This document shows positions 31,591-38,997 of a stretch of 38,997 nt of DNA, one piece after another. Origin of the DNA: a virus; IMG/VR virus record IMGVR_UViG_3300033144_006802, positions 1 through 38,997 of that record. One strand, given 5' to 3'. A model generated the notes under the pieces. It saw only the letters and a program-made list of their open reading frames with translations. It did not search any database and was not told where the DNA came from. Each line of letters starts with the position of its first letter. Within the stretch, counting starts at the first letter, position 1. Position numbers and translations under genes: made by a program.

Positions 31591-32222
31591 AAGTCCTTCG
31601 CCTTCTCCATGAAACCTACATCTGGCACGGCGCAGTATCGTTCCGGCTCAGCCTCATAGATCGCTACAATAGCCCCCTCTGGCACCTGACTCAGGCAGAG
31701 CGCTGGGTATACATGGCATTATGCATAGCGGCCGTGGAAAATCCGCAAATTCCGTACAACGAGGATTACATCGTATGGCGGACAAAAACCCCGAAGGCCA
31801 CGGTCCGGCGCGCCCTGAAGAAAATCATCCTCTACAAACTGGCAGACATAGACGAAGTTCCGGACATAGACGCCGGAATAGACACAAGCAACCAAACACT
31901 CACCCAGAGGAAGATATACGCCCTGTGCCGCAGACATCCGCTCAGAGACGATATTTGGAAGGCTTTCCTGCAGTGGTGGCATACTTATCCACACCCGCCG
32001 CGATCATTGCACGTTCAAGCGCAGGAAATCAAGTTAAAACCGAATTTCTTCGTTTTCCTCAAGTTTTCAACGATATTTAGAACAACATGTAAGCTGAAAT
32101 CGTTCTTCCGCGCCGCGGCAAATTACGGCGAAAAACAAATAGCGCCCCACAAAAGGATGAGCGCCCGGAAATTCCTGACAAAGAAATGGAAAGAGTACAG
32201 ATATACAAAGCATAATTCTTAG
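31587..32222 (+). CDS. Winged-helix-containing hypothetical protein
   Basis: A 211-residue protein overlapping the methyltransferase by ATGA. Residues about 30-85 (HLTQAERWVYMALCIAAVE...YIVWRTKTPKATVRRALKKIILYKLADI) look like the winged helix-turn-helix of replisome-organiser or transcription proteins. The C-terminal half is aromatic and basic (FFVFLKFSTIFRTTCKLKSFFRAAANYG). It is the last early gene before the late promoter, so a late-gene regulator is conceivable. No family is confirmed. Confidence 0.5.
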   Translation: MKVLRLLHETYIWHGAVSFRLSLIDRYNSPLWHLTQAERWVYMALCIAAVENPQIPYNEDYIVWRTKTPKATVRRALKKIILYKLADIDEVPDIDAGIDTSNQTLTQRKIYALCRRHPLRDDIWKAFLQWWHTYPHPPRSLHVQAQEIKLKPNFFVFLKFSTIFRTTCKLKSFFRAAANYGEKQIAPHKRMSARKFLTKKWKEYRYTKHNS

Positions 32223-32262
32223 AGTTATCGCGAAAACCAAACAGTCATAGGCATTTTGCCTC

Positions 32263-32291
32263 TTGACAGATTTTTAAAATTATATTAGCCT
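32263..32291 (+). promoter_or_regulatory. Promoter candidate for packaging/structural genes
   Basis: TTGACA (32263-32268), 17 bases, TAGCCT (32286-32291), followed by a GGGAGG site and the ATG at 32311. A/T-rich spacer. Same layout as at 23663. Confidence 0.5.
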
Positions 32292-32310
32292 AAAAAAGGG
32301 AGGGTAGCCT

Positions 32311-32763
32311 ATGCAGGAACCGAAAATTTTTAAGGTAATAAAGAAAATAGTGCTTACGGATCCAGACAACGTCCTTATAAATTCAGTGGAAGATCTCGTA
32401 TTCCTGATTAACAAAGAAATTGACCAGGACGAACAAATTGACGCGGCCGACCTCCAGCATTGGCTCGAACTCCTGAAGCGGGGCGACGCAAATCCAAACG
32501 AAGTATACATCGCATTTGCCAATGCTTTACGCACGGCTCTGGCCAGGGAAAAGAAAAACCTGTTTGGCCATTATCGGCGCCTCGCAAAAAAGAAAACAGA
32601 AATAGACAAATACGGCTGGATACTGGAGAGGACTTTCCCCGAGAACTTCAACCTCACGCAGAAACACGAAATAAACGCCGCTCCCACAAAAATAATAATT
32701 GAACGCTCCTACAAAGGCCCCGACCCACAGGAAGAACCAAAACACAATGAAAGTTCAGCTTAG
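32311..32763 (+). CDS. terS: Terminase small subunit (putative)
   Basis: A 150-residue protein with GGGAGG upstream. The middle-to-end region (ANALRTALAREKKNLFGHYRRLAKKKTEIDKYGWILERTFPENFN, residues about 69-113) is the helical pair with W..ER.FP seen in many small terminases. The C-terminal tail is a flexible interaction segment (KIIIERSYKGPDPQEE). The next gene is the large terminase, overlapping by 17 bases. It should bind the packaging site and regulate the motor. The N-terminal DNA-binding domain is not a clear HTH. Confidence 0.65.
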   Translation: MQEPKIFKVIKKIVLTDPDNVLINSVEDLVFLINKEIDQDEQIDAADLQHWLELLKRGDANPNEVYIAFANALRTALAREKKNLFGHYRRLAKKKTEIDKYGWILERTFPENFNLTQKHEINAAPTKIIIERSYKGPDPQEEPKHNESSA

Positions 32764-34102
32764 ACCCTGGCAAGACGGATTTATATATTCGCCCGCTAAG
32801 TTTTCAGCACTGGTCTCGGCATGGGGCACGGGCAAAACACTCTCTCTTATCCTCAAAGCCGTTCGGCTGTCCGAAGAACATCCCCACAACCTCGGCATTA
32901 TATTCCGCAAAGAATTTGAGGATCTGCGCGATTCAACAATGAAAGATTTTGAGGAATACACAGGGATGAAAATAAATTACAAAAGAGAAGCTAACTTCGC
33001 GAACGGTTCAATAATAATGTTCCGTCACCTCGAAGAAATGCGAAATTTACAGAACCTCAACCTCGGCTTCTTCGGAATAGAGCAAGCCGAAGAAATGGAT
33101 ACCGAAGAAGGATTTATGAAATTGTTGGGGAGATTGAGGCGGAAAGGAGTGGGAACTCAGCAGGGATTTATCATAGCCAACACGAAGGGACATAATTGGA
33201 TTTATAATCTCTGGAAAATGGAAGGCCTTAAGCAGGTGGCCAAGGACCTGCGGTTAACAATGGATGTTCCCCTCGCCGATTTACATGAAGCCCGGACGCA
33301 GGAAGCAAAGGCATACCTCGATGAACAATTCCTCGTATCACTGGAAATTCTCAAAAAGAAAAGACCAAAATTATACAACCGATTCGTCCTCAATTCATGG
33401 GAGGACGAGGACACAGAAGATATCGTCATACCATTGAACTTTATAGAACAGGCAGCGCACACGTTTCGCACCGAGACTTTTATAAAAAAAATAGTCGCCA
33501 TCGACCCCTCGCACGGCGGAGACGAATTCGTTATGGATTATCTCGAAAACACAGATATCAAGGAACAGCATATCTTACCGGATGCAAGAGATTCATACGC
33601 GGCGGCCGCCAGATGTCACATGTTTGCCATCGATAAAGGAGCGCATGTCCTCGCGATTGACAGTACAGGGCTCGGCGCACCCATTGCCGACTTCATTCGC
33701 CACATGGCGAACAATAAATACATAGTCCACGAAGTGAACTTCTCTGAAACAGCATTTGAGAGTGACCGATTTCCTCTCCGCAGAGATGAAATATGGTGGA
33801 AGGCCGCGGAAATGTTCATAAACGGCGAAATAACCTTAACATTCAAAGACGATTTCACGCAACAGCAACTTTCGGCAGCAAAGTACGACATCAAGAAAGG
33901 CAAAATGAAAATTGAGAGCAAAGACGAGATGAAGAAAAGAATAGGGAGTTCACCGAACAGGGCTGATGCATATTTGGTGGGCCTTGACGCATATCGTCTC
34001 TACGACGCAAAACAACTTTCACAGCTAAACAAGAACACAGCTATTGAGCAGTTCAGAAAAAAATGGCATGGGGTGCGGGCAGGTTCCGCATGGGCAGCAT
34101 AG
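32747..34102 (+). CDS. terL: Terminase large subunit
   Basis: A 451-residue protein, ATG at 32747. The ATPase has Walker A W26GTGKT31 and Walker B F108FGIEQAEEM. The RNase H-like nuclease has acidic residues D253 (VAIDPSHGG), D305 (LAIDSTGLG) and D407 (NRADAYLVG). Together these cut and pump DNA into the prohead. The length matches phage large terminases. Relation to a headful or cos system cannot be decided by eye. Confidence 0.9.
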   Translation: MKVQLRPWQDGFIYSPAKFSALVSAWGTGKTLSLILKAVRLSEEHPHNLGIIFRKEFEDLRDSTMKDFEEYTGMKINYKREANFANGSIIMFRHLEEMRNLQNLNLGFFGIEQAEEMDTEEGFMKLLGRLRRKGVGTQQGFIIANTKGHNWIYNLWKMEGLKQVAKDLRLTMDVPLADLHEARTQEAKAYLDEQFLVSLEILKKKRPKLYNRFVLNSWEDEDTEDIVIPLNFIEQAAHTFRTETFIKKIVAIDPSHGGDEFVMDYLENTDIKEQHILPDARDSYAAAARCHMFAIDKGAHVLAIDSTGLGAPIADFIRHMANNKYIVHEVNFSETAFESDRFPLRRDEIWWKAAEMFINGEITLTFKDDFTQQQLSAAKYDIKKGKMKIESKDEMKKRIGSSPNRADAYLVGLDAYRLYDAKQLSQLNKNTAIEQFRKKWHGVRAGSAWAA

Positions 34103-34113
34103 GAGGAATGATC

Positions 34114-34539
34114 ATGAGAAAAGATGTGAGGTATAAAATTGAAGGAGAGAAAATTCTTGAAGTTTGTAAGGGGATAACAACCGGAGTATGGAGAGTAGCA
34201 GAGTTGACACCGTCGATAGCAAACCAGTTAATAGCAAAAGGCGGGAAAGAAGTACAGGATTTTATTGAAGACGAGCAAGCAAGGATTTTAGCCGACCAAG
34301 CAAAAGAGGCTGCCCCCGAAGGCACAAAAGTAGAGACCAATGTAGCGCTGGCCGACAAGGCATCTGAAGCGCCGGCCGACAAAACATCCGAAGTGCCTCC
34401 GGCAGACAAGGCACCTGAAGCGCCGGCCGACAAAGCACCCGAAGCGTCTCCGGCCGACAAAGCGACTGAAGCGCCGGCCGACAAAGCACCCGAAGCGTCT
34501 CCGGCCGACAAAGCATCTGACGAGGAACAGAAAAAATAA
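34114..34539 (+). CDS. ADK-repeat acidic protein between terminase and portal
   Basis: A 141-residue protein; AGGAGG lies seven bases before the ATG at 34114. Residues 1-75 form a small domain (DVRYKIEGEKILEVCKGITTGVWRVAEL), then a tail of repeats APADKAxEA/SPADKA with a 17-residue period. The tail is Pro/Ala/Lys/Glu-rich and probably extended. No enzyme is seen. It may be a head-associated or decorating protein or a packaging accessory. Confidence 0.55.
   Translation: MRKDVRYKIEGEKILEVCKGITTGVWRVAELTPSIANQLIAKGGKEVQDFIEDEQARILADQAKEAAPEGTKVETNVALADKASEAPADKTSEVPPADKAPEAPADKAPEASPADKATEAPADKAPEASPADKASDEEQKK
34415..34514. repeat. 51-bp tandem repeat in ADK-repeat gene
   Basis: A 49-bp sequence at 34415-34463 recurs exactly at 34466-34514 (period 51 bp, 17 codons). 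Related, less exact units extend upstream to about 34357. Prone to copy-number change. Confidence 0.8.
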
Positions 34540-34556
34540 GGATTTAGCGAAATAAA

Positions 34557-36368
34557 ATGAATGAAACAACAATAGCCGAAAAGCTGAACAGTTTCTGGAA
34601 AGAAACACAATCGGAACATCGCAAATGGCGAGACCGAGCAGCAGAGAATCAAAGATTCTACGTCGGCGATCAGTGGGCTTCAGCGGATCGTGAAAAACTT
34701 AAATCAGAAGAAAAGCCCTGTCTGTCAATAAACAACATCCTCCCCGTGATTAACACATTAAGCGGATTCGAAAGACAGAACCGTAGAATGTCAAATGTCT
34801 ATCCCAAAAAAGGAGGTACGCGAAAAATAGCGGAAATATTAACAGCCATATTCGGACATATTTCTGACAACTCGAACCTGCCCTATGAAAAAAGTGCGGT
34901 CTTTCTTGACGGGATTATAACAGGCAAAGGCTGGCTTCAATTGGGTGTTAGTTATGAGGACGATCCCATAGATGGCGACATCAATATGGAGAGAATATCC
35001 CCATTCGACATATATGAGGATCCCAAAGCCACGACATATGACCTCAACAAAACCGGAACATACATCATCAGGGCCTTCTGGTGGGATAAAGACACGCTTC
35101 ACATGGCTTATCCCCATAAAAAAGACGCGTTAACAGATATATTTGACGAGTTAGAAAAATCAGTAGACACATCCCGAGTTATATCATACGGCGACAATGA
35201 AAGCGATATCGCCCCATACCCGACCCCGGAACTAAAGAAATACAAATACAGAGTGAGAGAGACTTTTTGGAGACAGTATCAGCGCAGGAAATTCACCGTA
35301 AACACCAAAACATTGAGCCTGGCTATGATTTCGCCGGGTACGGATAACGTATTGATGAAAAAGATTATAGGCAAAAGTGGAGATGTGAAAATAATTGAAA
35401 GAATCGTGCCCGTTCTTTATCAGACCATAGCGGTGGGAAATACAATTCTCGAACACATAGAAGATCCTTTCAACGGAGTAATGACATTCCCCTTCTTCCG
35501 GTTTGCCCCGTATTGGCTCGACGGACATGTTATGGGGGTGGTAGATAATATAAAAGACCCGCAACGGGAAGTAAACAAGAGAGCCTCTCAGGCAATTCAT
35601 CATCTCAATCAAAGCGCCAACACCGGCTGGCTGGGGCCCGCGGGATGGGAGGGAGAAGACAAAGAAGAAGTCGAAGCTTTTGGATCCAAGCCGGGAGTAT
35701 CAATTCATTATGTACAGGGCAAAAAGCCGGAGAGGCTAAAACCTGTTCCAATATCACAGGGCCACCTCCTGCTGTCGAAGATAGCGGCCGACAATATAAA
35801 AATAATATCAAGTGTTAATGCAGATCTCCTGGGGCTGGATAAAACAGCGTCAGAATCCGGAGTGGCAATGAGAGAGCGTAAAAGGCAGGGGCTCATAGGA
35901 AATGAAATTATATTTGATAACTTTGATTACACAAATCAGATATTCGGCGAAACTTTGCTCGAATTCGTAAGAAAAACAAATGTTATTTCAAATGAGGAAA
36001 TTCAGGAAATAGCGGCAGAAGAAAAAATGGACATAACGGCAGAAATAGAGACAATCAGAAATTCGTGGAAACTCGGCAAATACGGCGTAAAAATAGTACA
36101 GTCAGCGCTGTCGCCGACAGACAGATTCGCCAGATTCCAGCTATTGATTGAGGCCGCCAGAAATGGCGTACCCATACCGATGGATATAATAATTGAGAAC
36201 AGTGACCTTCCAAACAGGGAGGAGATACTGGAGCGGTTGAAAGTGCAGCAGCAGCAGGAAACGCAGGCTGCCGCACAAGGCCAGCCCCCCCCGGGGCAGG
36301 CCGGTCCCGCACAACCTCGCAACCCGGCAGCAAAACCGCAAAGCGGAGCCGGAAGGGGACAGAGGTAA
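34557..36368 (+). CDS. Portal protein (P22-like)
   Basis: A 603-residue protein. The N-terminal region (WRDRAAENQRFYVGDQWASADREKL, PCLSINNILPVINTLSGFERQNRR) is characteristic of P22-type portals, followed by SPFDIYEDPKA and the wing/stem region; a helical barrel-like part and a Gln/Pro-rich tail (QQQQETQAAAQGQPPPGQAGPAQP) end it. It forms the dodecameric ring through which DNA is packaged. Its place after terminase and before scaffold and capsid supports the call. Confidence 0.85.
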   Translation: MNETTIAEKLNSFWKETQSEHRKWRDRAAENQRFYVGDQWASADREKLKSEEKPCLSINNILPVINTLSGFERQNRRMSNVYPKKGGTRKIAEILTAIFGHISDNSNLPYEKSAVFLDGIITGKGWLQLGVSYEDDPIDGDINMERISPFDIYEDPKATTYDLNKTGTYIIRAFWWDKDTLHMAYPHKKDALTDIFDELEKSVDTSRVISYGDNESDIAPYPTPELKKYKYRVRETFWRQYQRRKFTVNTKTLSLAMISPGTDNVLMKKIIGKSGDVKIIERIVPVLYQTIAVGNTILEHIEDPFNGVMTFPFFRFAPYWLDGHVMGVVDNIKDPQREVNKRASQAIHHLNQSANTGWLGPAGWEGEDKEEVEAFGSKPGVSIHYVQGKKPERLKPVPISQGHLLLSKIAADNIKIISSVNADLLGLDKTASESGVAMRERKRQGLIGNEIIFDNFDYTNQIFGETLLEFVRKTNVISNEEIQEIAAEEKMDITAEIETIRNSWKLGKYGVKIVQSALSPTDRFARFQLLIEAARNGVPIPMDIIIENSDLPNREEILERLKVQQQQETQAAAQGQPPPGQAGPAQPRNPAAKPQSGAGRGQR

Positions 36369-36423
36369 GATGAAGCAGGAGAGAAACGGACACTCACGCC
36401 GTAATGTGAGGAAGGAGTAGGAA

Positions 36424-37152
36424 ATGCCAGAAGAAAAAGAACTGCTTGAAAAGCAGCAGGACATCCTCAAGTCGCTTGAGGAAACAGGCTACAGGTTTGA
36501 TGAGCATCCGCAATTCAAGGGAGTCATCAAAGACATGCAGCATGAGCGACAAACGAGGCAGACGGCAGAAGACCGTGTTGCCCAACTTCAGGAGGAAAAT
36601 CGTGTGCTGACAGAAGAACTGGCTAACCAGGATACTAAGCCGGAGAAGGAAGAAGAAAATGAGAACCCTGACGCCCTTCTCACCCGCGCGGAAGCTAAAA
36701 AGCTACTTGACAAAGCCCTGTCGCAGGGACAGAAAGCGTCAGAACAGGAGAAAAAACAGGCACATGACAAACGCCTATTCGCTTCGGAAGAAGAAGCAAG
36801 GAAAATGTTCTCAGCAGAGAAAGTGGGGGAAGGGATGGATTACGATACCGTAATTAAAGACGGTTACGTCAAAATGCTGAAAAAAAATCCGGCATATCAT
36901 CAAGTCGTTGTCGCATCTGATAACCCCGCAGCAGAAGCATACCGTATTGGCCTCCTTGAAGAAAGTTTCGCAAAGAAACTTGACGAAAATAAAACGAAGG
37001 AAGTCCTCAGTAAAATTAAAACCGGGGGCGCGGCGGGAATTCCGAAAACCTCAATCGCGGCCTTTTCAGAAAAAAGTGATTATGAAGACATGTTAAAAAA
37101 ATCACCAGCAGAATTGGAGCGCGAATTGAGAGAAGAGGAAACCCCCCATTAA
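36424..37152 (+). CDS. Scaffold protein (putative)
   Basis: A 242-residue, very charged helical protein placed between portal and capsid genes. Residues 1-80 contain a coiled coil (ERQTRQTAEDRVAQLQEENRVLTEELANQ), and the whole is Glu/Lys-rich with a C-terminal acidic tail. These are the general properties of internal scaffolds, though no sequence family is shown. AAGGAG upstream. Confidence 0.65.
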   Translation: MPEEKELLEKQQDILKSLEETGYRFDEHPQFKGVIKDMQHERQTRQTAEDRVAQLQEENRVLTEELANQDTKPEKEEENENPDALLTRAEAKKLLDKALSQGQKASEQEKKQAHDKRLFASEEEARKMFSAEKVGEGMDYDTVIKDGYVKMLKKNPAYHQVVVASDNPAAEAYRIGLLEESFAKKLDENKTKEVLSKIKTGGAAGIPKTSIAAFSEKSDYEDMLKKSPAELERELREEETPH

Positions 37153-37177
37153 AGATACCTAAGAGGAGGTACTTACT

Positions 37178-38266
37178 ATGCCAGGAACGAGTTTTGCATC
37201 AGACAATGCGCTAACCATTCAGAAATGGTCCGCATGGCTTTATAAACAGGCCTTACAAGACATTTTTTTCGGGAAATTTGTAGGGAAGGACGACAGGAGT
37301 CTTATCCAGACAAAAACCGATTTGACAAAGGACAAAGGTGATAAAATAGCCTTTGCCCTGAGAATGAACCTGACTGGAGCAGGTGTGACTGGCGACGGGG
37401 CGATAGAAGGCAACGAGGAAGCCCTTGTTTTCCATGATTTTCTGGCGACGCTTGACCTCAGAGGTCATGGCGTAAAAGCCGCAGGCAAGATGTCAATGCG
37501 CAGAACTGCGTTTGACATAAAAAGCGAAGCAAAGGACGCTCTCGCCGACTGGATGGCGGAAAAGGTAATCGACAAAGATACCGTTTACGCTTTATCCGGG
37601 CTCGCGAACCCCGCGGGAACGGTCGCGAAATCAGCGCCGTCAACAAACCGCAGGTTCTACGGCGGGCAGACCACAGGGGGGGTCATAACCTCTGTGGCCA
37701 GTGACGCACTGTGTAACAGCACCACGAATCACCTTTTCGGATCGGCGCTCATATCCATGCTGAAAAGAAAAGCAAAGAAAGCTTATCCGAAAATTCGCCC
37801 CATTATGGTGAACGGCAAAGCTTACTTCGTCTGCTTCATTGACCCTCTGCAGAACAAAGCGCTGAAAAATGAGGATGCATATCAGCAGGCGCAGAGAGAA
37901 GCCGGTGTACGAGGGAAAGAGAATGTTATCTTCTCGGGAGCCGACAGCATATGGGATGGAGTCGTAATCCACGAGTATGACCAGCTTGAGAACCGCACCG
38001 GGGACGGTGTTGGTACTGCCGCCGGAACATACTTCGAAGAAGGCGACCCCTGCGCCAACGGCGTGACTGTTGCAAGAGCATTGTTCTGCGGCGCACAGGC
38101 AGGCGTCCATGCTTACGGGCAGTATCCGGGCTGGTATGAAGAGAACTTTGATTACAAAAGAGTTCCCGGCGTAGCGACTGATGTCATTCTCGCCGTTGCC
38201 AAAACCAAGTTTAACGGCGAGGATTTTGGTCTCATAACAGTTGACACAGCTGTCGTAGAAGACTAA
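37178..38266 (+). CDS. Major capsid protein, N4-gp56 family
   Basis: A 362-residue protein with AGGAGG. The pattern QTKTDLTKDKGDKIAFALRM...LTGAGVTGDGAIEGNEEAL...HGVKAAGKMSMRRTAFDIKSEAKDALADWMAEK is the family signature of N4-gp56-type capsid proteins (HK97 fold). No N-terminal prodomain is evident; the scaffold is a separate gene. Followed by a strong terminator, as expected for a highly expressed gene. Confidence 0.85.
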   Translation: MPGTSFASDNALTIQKWSAWLYKQALQDIFFGKFVGKDDRSLIQTKTDLTKDKGDKIAFALRMNLTGAGVTGDGAIEGNEEALVFHDFLATLDLRGHGVKAAGKMSMRRTAFDIKSEAKDALADWMAEKVIDKDTVYALSGLANPAGTVAKSAPSTNRRFYGGQTTGGVITSVASDALCNSTTNHLFGSALISMLKRKAKKAYPKIRPIMVNGKAYFVCFIDPLQNKALKNEDAYQQAQREAGVRGKENVIFSGADSIWDGVVIHEYDQLENRTGDGVGTAAGTYFEEGDPCANGVTVARALFCGAQAGVHAYGQYPGWYEENFDYKRVPGVATDVILAVAKTKFNGEDFGLITVDTAVVED

Positions 38267-38284
38267 AAAACAATAACAGGATAA

Positions 38285-38321
38285 GGGAGGGGTACTGCTT
38301 CCCCTCCCCCTGTTTTGTTTT
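38285..38321 (+). terminator. Strong Rho-independent terminator after capsid gene
   Basis: GGGAGGGG (38285-38292) pairs with CCCCTCCC (38301-38308) around an eight-base loop, then CCTGTTTTGTTTT. It should reduce transcription into the fibre gene after the abundant capsid transcript. Confidence 0.85.
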
Positions 38322-38349
38322 GAATGGGAAATCCCCGGAGGATTAAAAA

Positions 38350-38997
38350 ATGAAAAAGCTTTTGAACTTTTTTCTGATCATTCTGATCATGTTTTTCGCA
38401 GCATGGGCAAGCGCCGCGAACTACATCAATTACAATTTTGTGATAGTCGACGAGAACAACGATCCAATCACAAGCGGAGTGAATGCCTACATTTACAACA
38501 CATCGGATAGCTCGGTGACACTGAAAGCCGACCCCAGGGGGAACACTGCCAAAACTAACCCTGTGTATGTGACAACGAATGGCTCTTTGGTCTTTTACAC
38601 GCAGGAACCATCGCTTAACATCGTAATCGCCGACACCCCGACAGTGACGCGTACAATGAAATGGACGAGTGTGCCCGTAACAAAACACCGTCTCGTTTTC
38701 CCGAAACCGTTTAACTCAATCGTGGTAAATGAGTCCGTCACGGTCGAGGGAACATTAGCGGGCTCTGATGTTACAGCAACCTACGGTGTATCTGGTGCGA
38801 CTTTTGCATTCACCGGAGCAGGAGCAGCGGCCACAATGAACACCGGACAGGGCGATAATGAACTCTACGCCATGAATCAGGATGTGGAAACCACTGACGA
38901 CGTTACCCACAGAAATGTGGCTGCAACCTATGGTGTATCTGGTGCGACTTTTGCATTCACCGGAGCAGGAGTAGCGGCCACAATGAACACCGGACAG
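38350..38997 (+). CDS. Repeat-containing fibre protein, 5' part with signal peptide
   Basis: CGGAGG upstream of ATG. The 216 codons in the window encode a Sec signal peptide (MKKLLNFFLIILIMFFAAWASA), a beta domain (about 24-115, YNFVIVDENNDPITSGVNAYIYN and SLVFYTQEPSLNIVIADTPT, like a fibre-attachment domain with a bacterial-exported look), and the 49-residue repeat from residue 143. The gene continues at base 77 after circularisation. The signal peptide implies export and cleavage before assembly, or a moron-like surface protein. Compare the fibre at 14360. Confidence 0.75.
   Translation, partial: MKKLLNFFLIILIMFFAAWASAANYINYNFVIVDENNDPITSGVNAYIYNTSDSSVTLKADPRGNTAKTNPVYVTTNGSLVFYTQEPSLNIVIADTPTVTRTMKWTSVPVTKHRLVFPKPFNSIVVNESVTVEGTLAGSDVTATYGVSGATFAFTGAGAAATMNTGQGDNELYAMNQDVETTDDVTHRNVAATYGVSGATFAFTGAGVAATMNTGQ
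38776..38922. repeat. 147-bp tandem repeat unit (49 aa), first copy
   Basis: Copies start at 38776, 38923 (equal to base 2) and 149 (partial, diverging after ATYGVSG). The first two copies differ at about seven positions, most of them synonymous or conservative. This suggests recent duplication and selection on the peptide MNTGQGDNELYAM(N/D)QDVET. Confidence 0.85.
38922..38997. repeat. Terminal direct repeat, right copy (identical to 1..76)
   Basis: All 76 bases equal the start of the window and remain in the same codon phase. This supports circular closure of the contig, within the caveat that the ends fall in a tandem repeat. Confidence 0.9.

Noticed and set aside
36370-36420. 16-codon frame between portal and scaffold
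   Set aside because: Very short, and most of it is explained by the RBS region of the scaffold gene.
1-38997. Host chromosomal region or prophage flanks
   Set aside because: No housekeeping genes, rRNA or tRNA are seen. Phage modules run around the entire circular map, so this is a phage genome rather than a prophage with flanks.

Overview
The window reads as one complete or nearly complete genome of a short-tailed (podovirus-like) tailed phage. Every convincing gene lies on the + strand, genes are packed tightly with many ATGA-type start/stop overlaps, and no rRNA, tRNA or CRISPR array is visible. The first and last 76 bases are identical and lie in the same reading frame of a tandem-repeat gene, so the contig most simply closes to a circle of about 38,921 bp, with one gene (38350..38997 joined to 1..691) spanning the join. 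The host cannot be named. Sec-type signal peptides, an M15-type endolysin and AGGAGG ribosome binding sites suggest a Gram-negative bacterium of moderate G+C.

Layout. (1) 32263..38321 and onward across the join to about 6096 is the packaging and particle-building module: putative promoter, small and large terminase, an ADK-repeat protein, P22-like portal, scaffold, N4-gp56-type capsid protein, a strong terminator, a signal-peptide-bearing repeat fibre, head-tail adaptor, fibre, tail-nozzle-like protein, GNAT-like protein, an S74-chaperone protein and a helical internal protein. (2) 6097..13884 is one 2595-residue polyvalent protein. It carries a complete sigma-70-like segment, a JAMM/RadC-like metalloprotease motif and a Dam-like adenine methyltransferase, and it sits where internal virion/ejection proteins normally sit. 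(3) 13884..19422 holds small structural genes, a second signal-peptide fibre, holin-like and M15 endolysin genes, and exported or beta-rich proteins. (4) 19423..20253 is an 831-bp non-coding stretch with hairpins, G tracts and a strikingly T-poor half that continues through the next gene, 20254..22125. (5) 22196..25960 is the early/replication region: small DNA-binding and zinc-ribbon proteins, then lambda O-like and P-like genes, with four iterons and an A-rich repeat inside the O-like gene that look like the origin. (6) 25961..26235 is a hairpin-rich non-coding segment that may also hold a gene remnant. (7) 26236..28536 ends in a tyrosine integrase. (8) 28553..31590 holds two small membrane proteins, a PD-(D/E)XK nuclease, a C5-cytosine methyltransferase with a second conserved gene encoded inside it in the +1 frame, and a TSPPY-type methyltransferase.

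How it may work together (inference): the giant protein would enter the cell with the DNA, bringing a sigma-like domain to steer host RNA polymerase and a methyltransferase to protect or mark the incoming DNA. Replication would start at the origin within the O-like gene. The methyltransferases modify the progeny DNA, and the integrase allows integration, although no repressor is recognisable. The most interesting points are the sigma/JAMM/Dam polyvalent protein, the dual-coded methyltransferase locus, the lambda-style origin, the T-depleted locus with its duplicated leader, and the structured region before the integrase operon.
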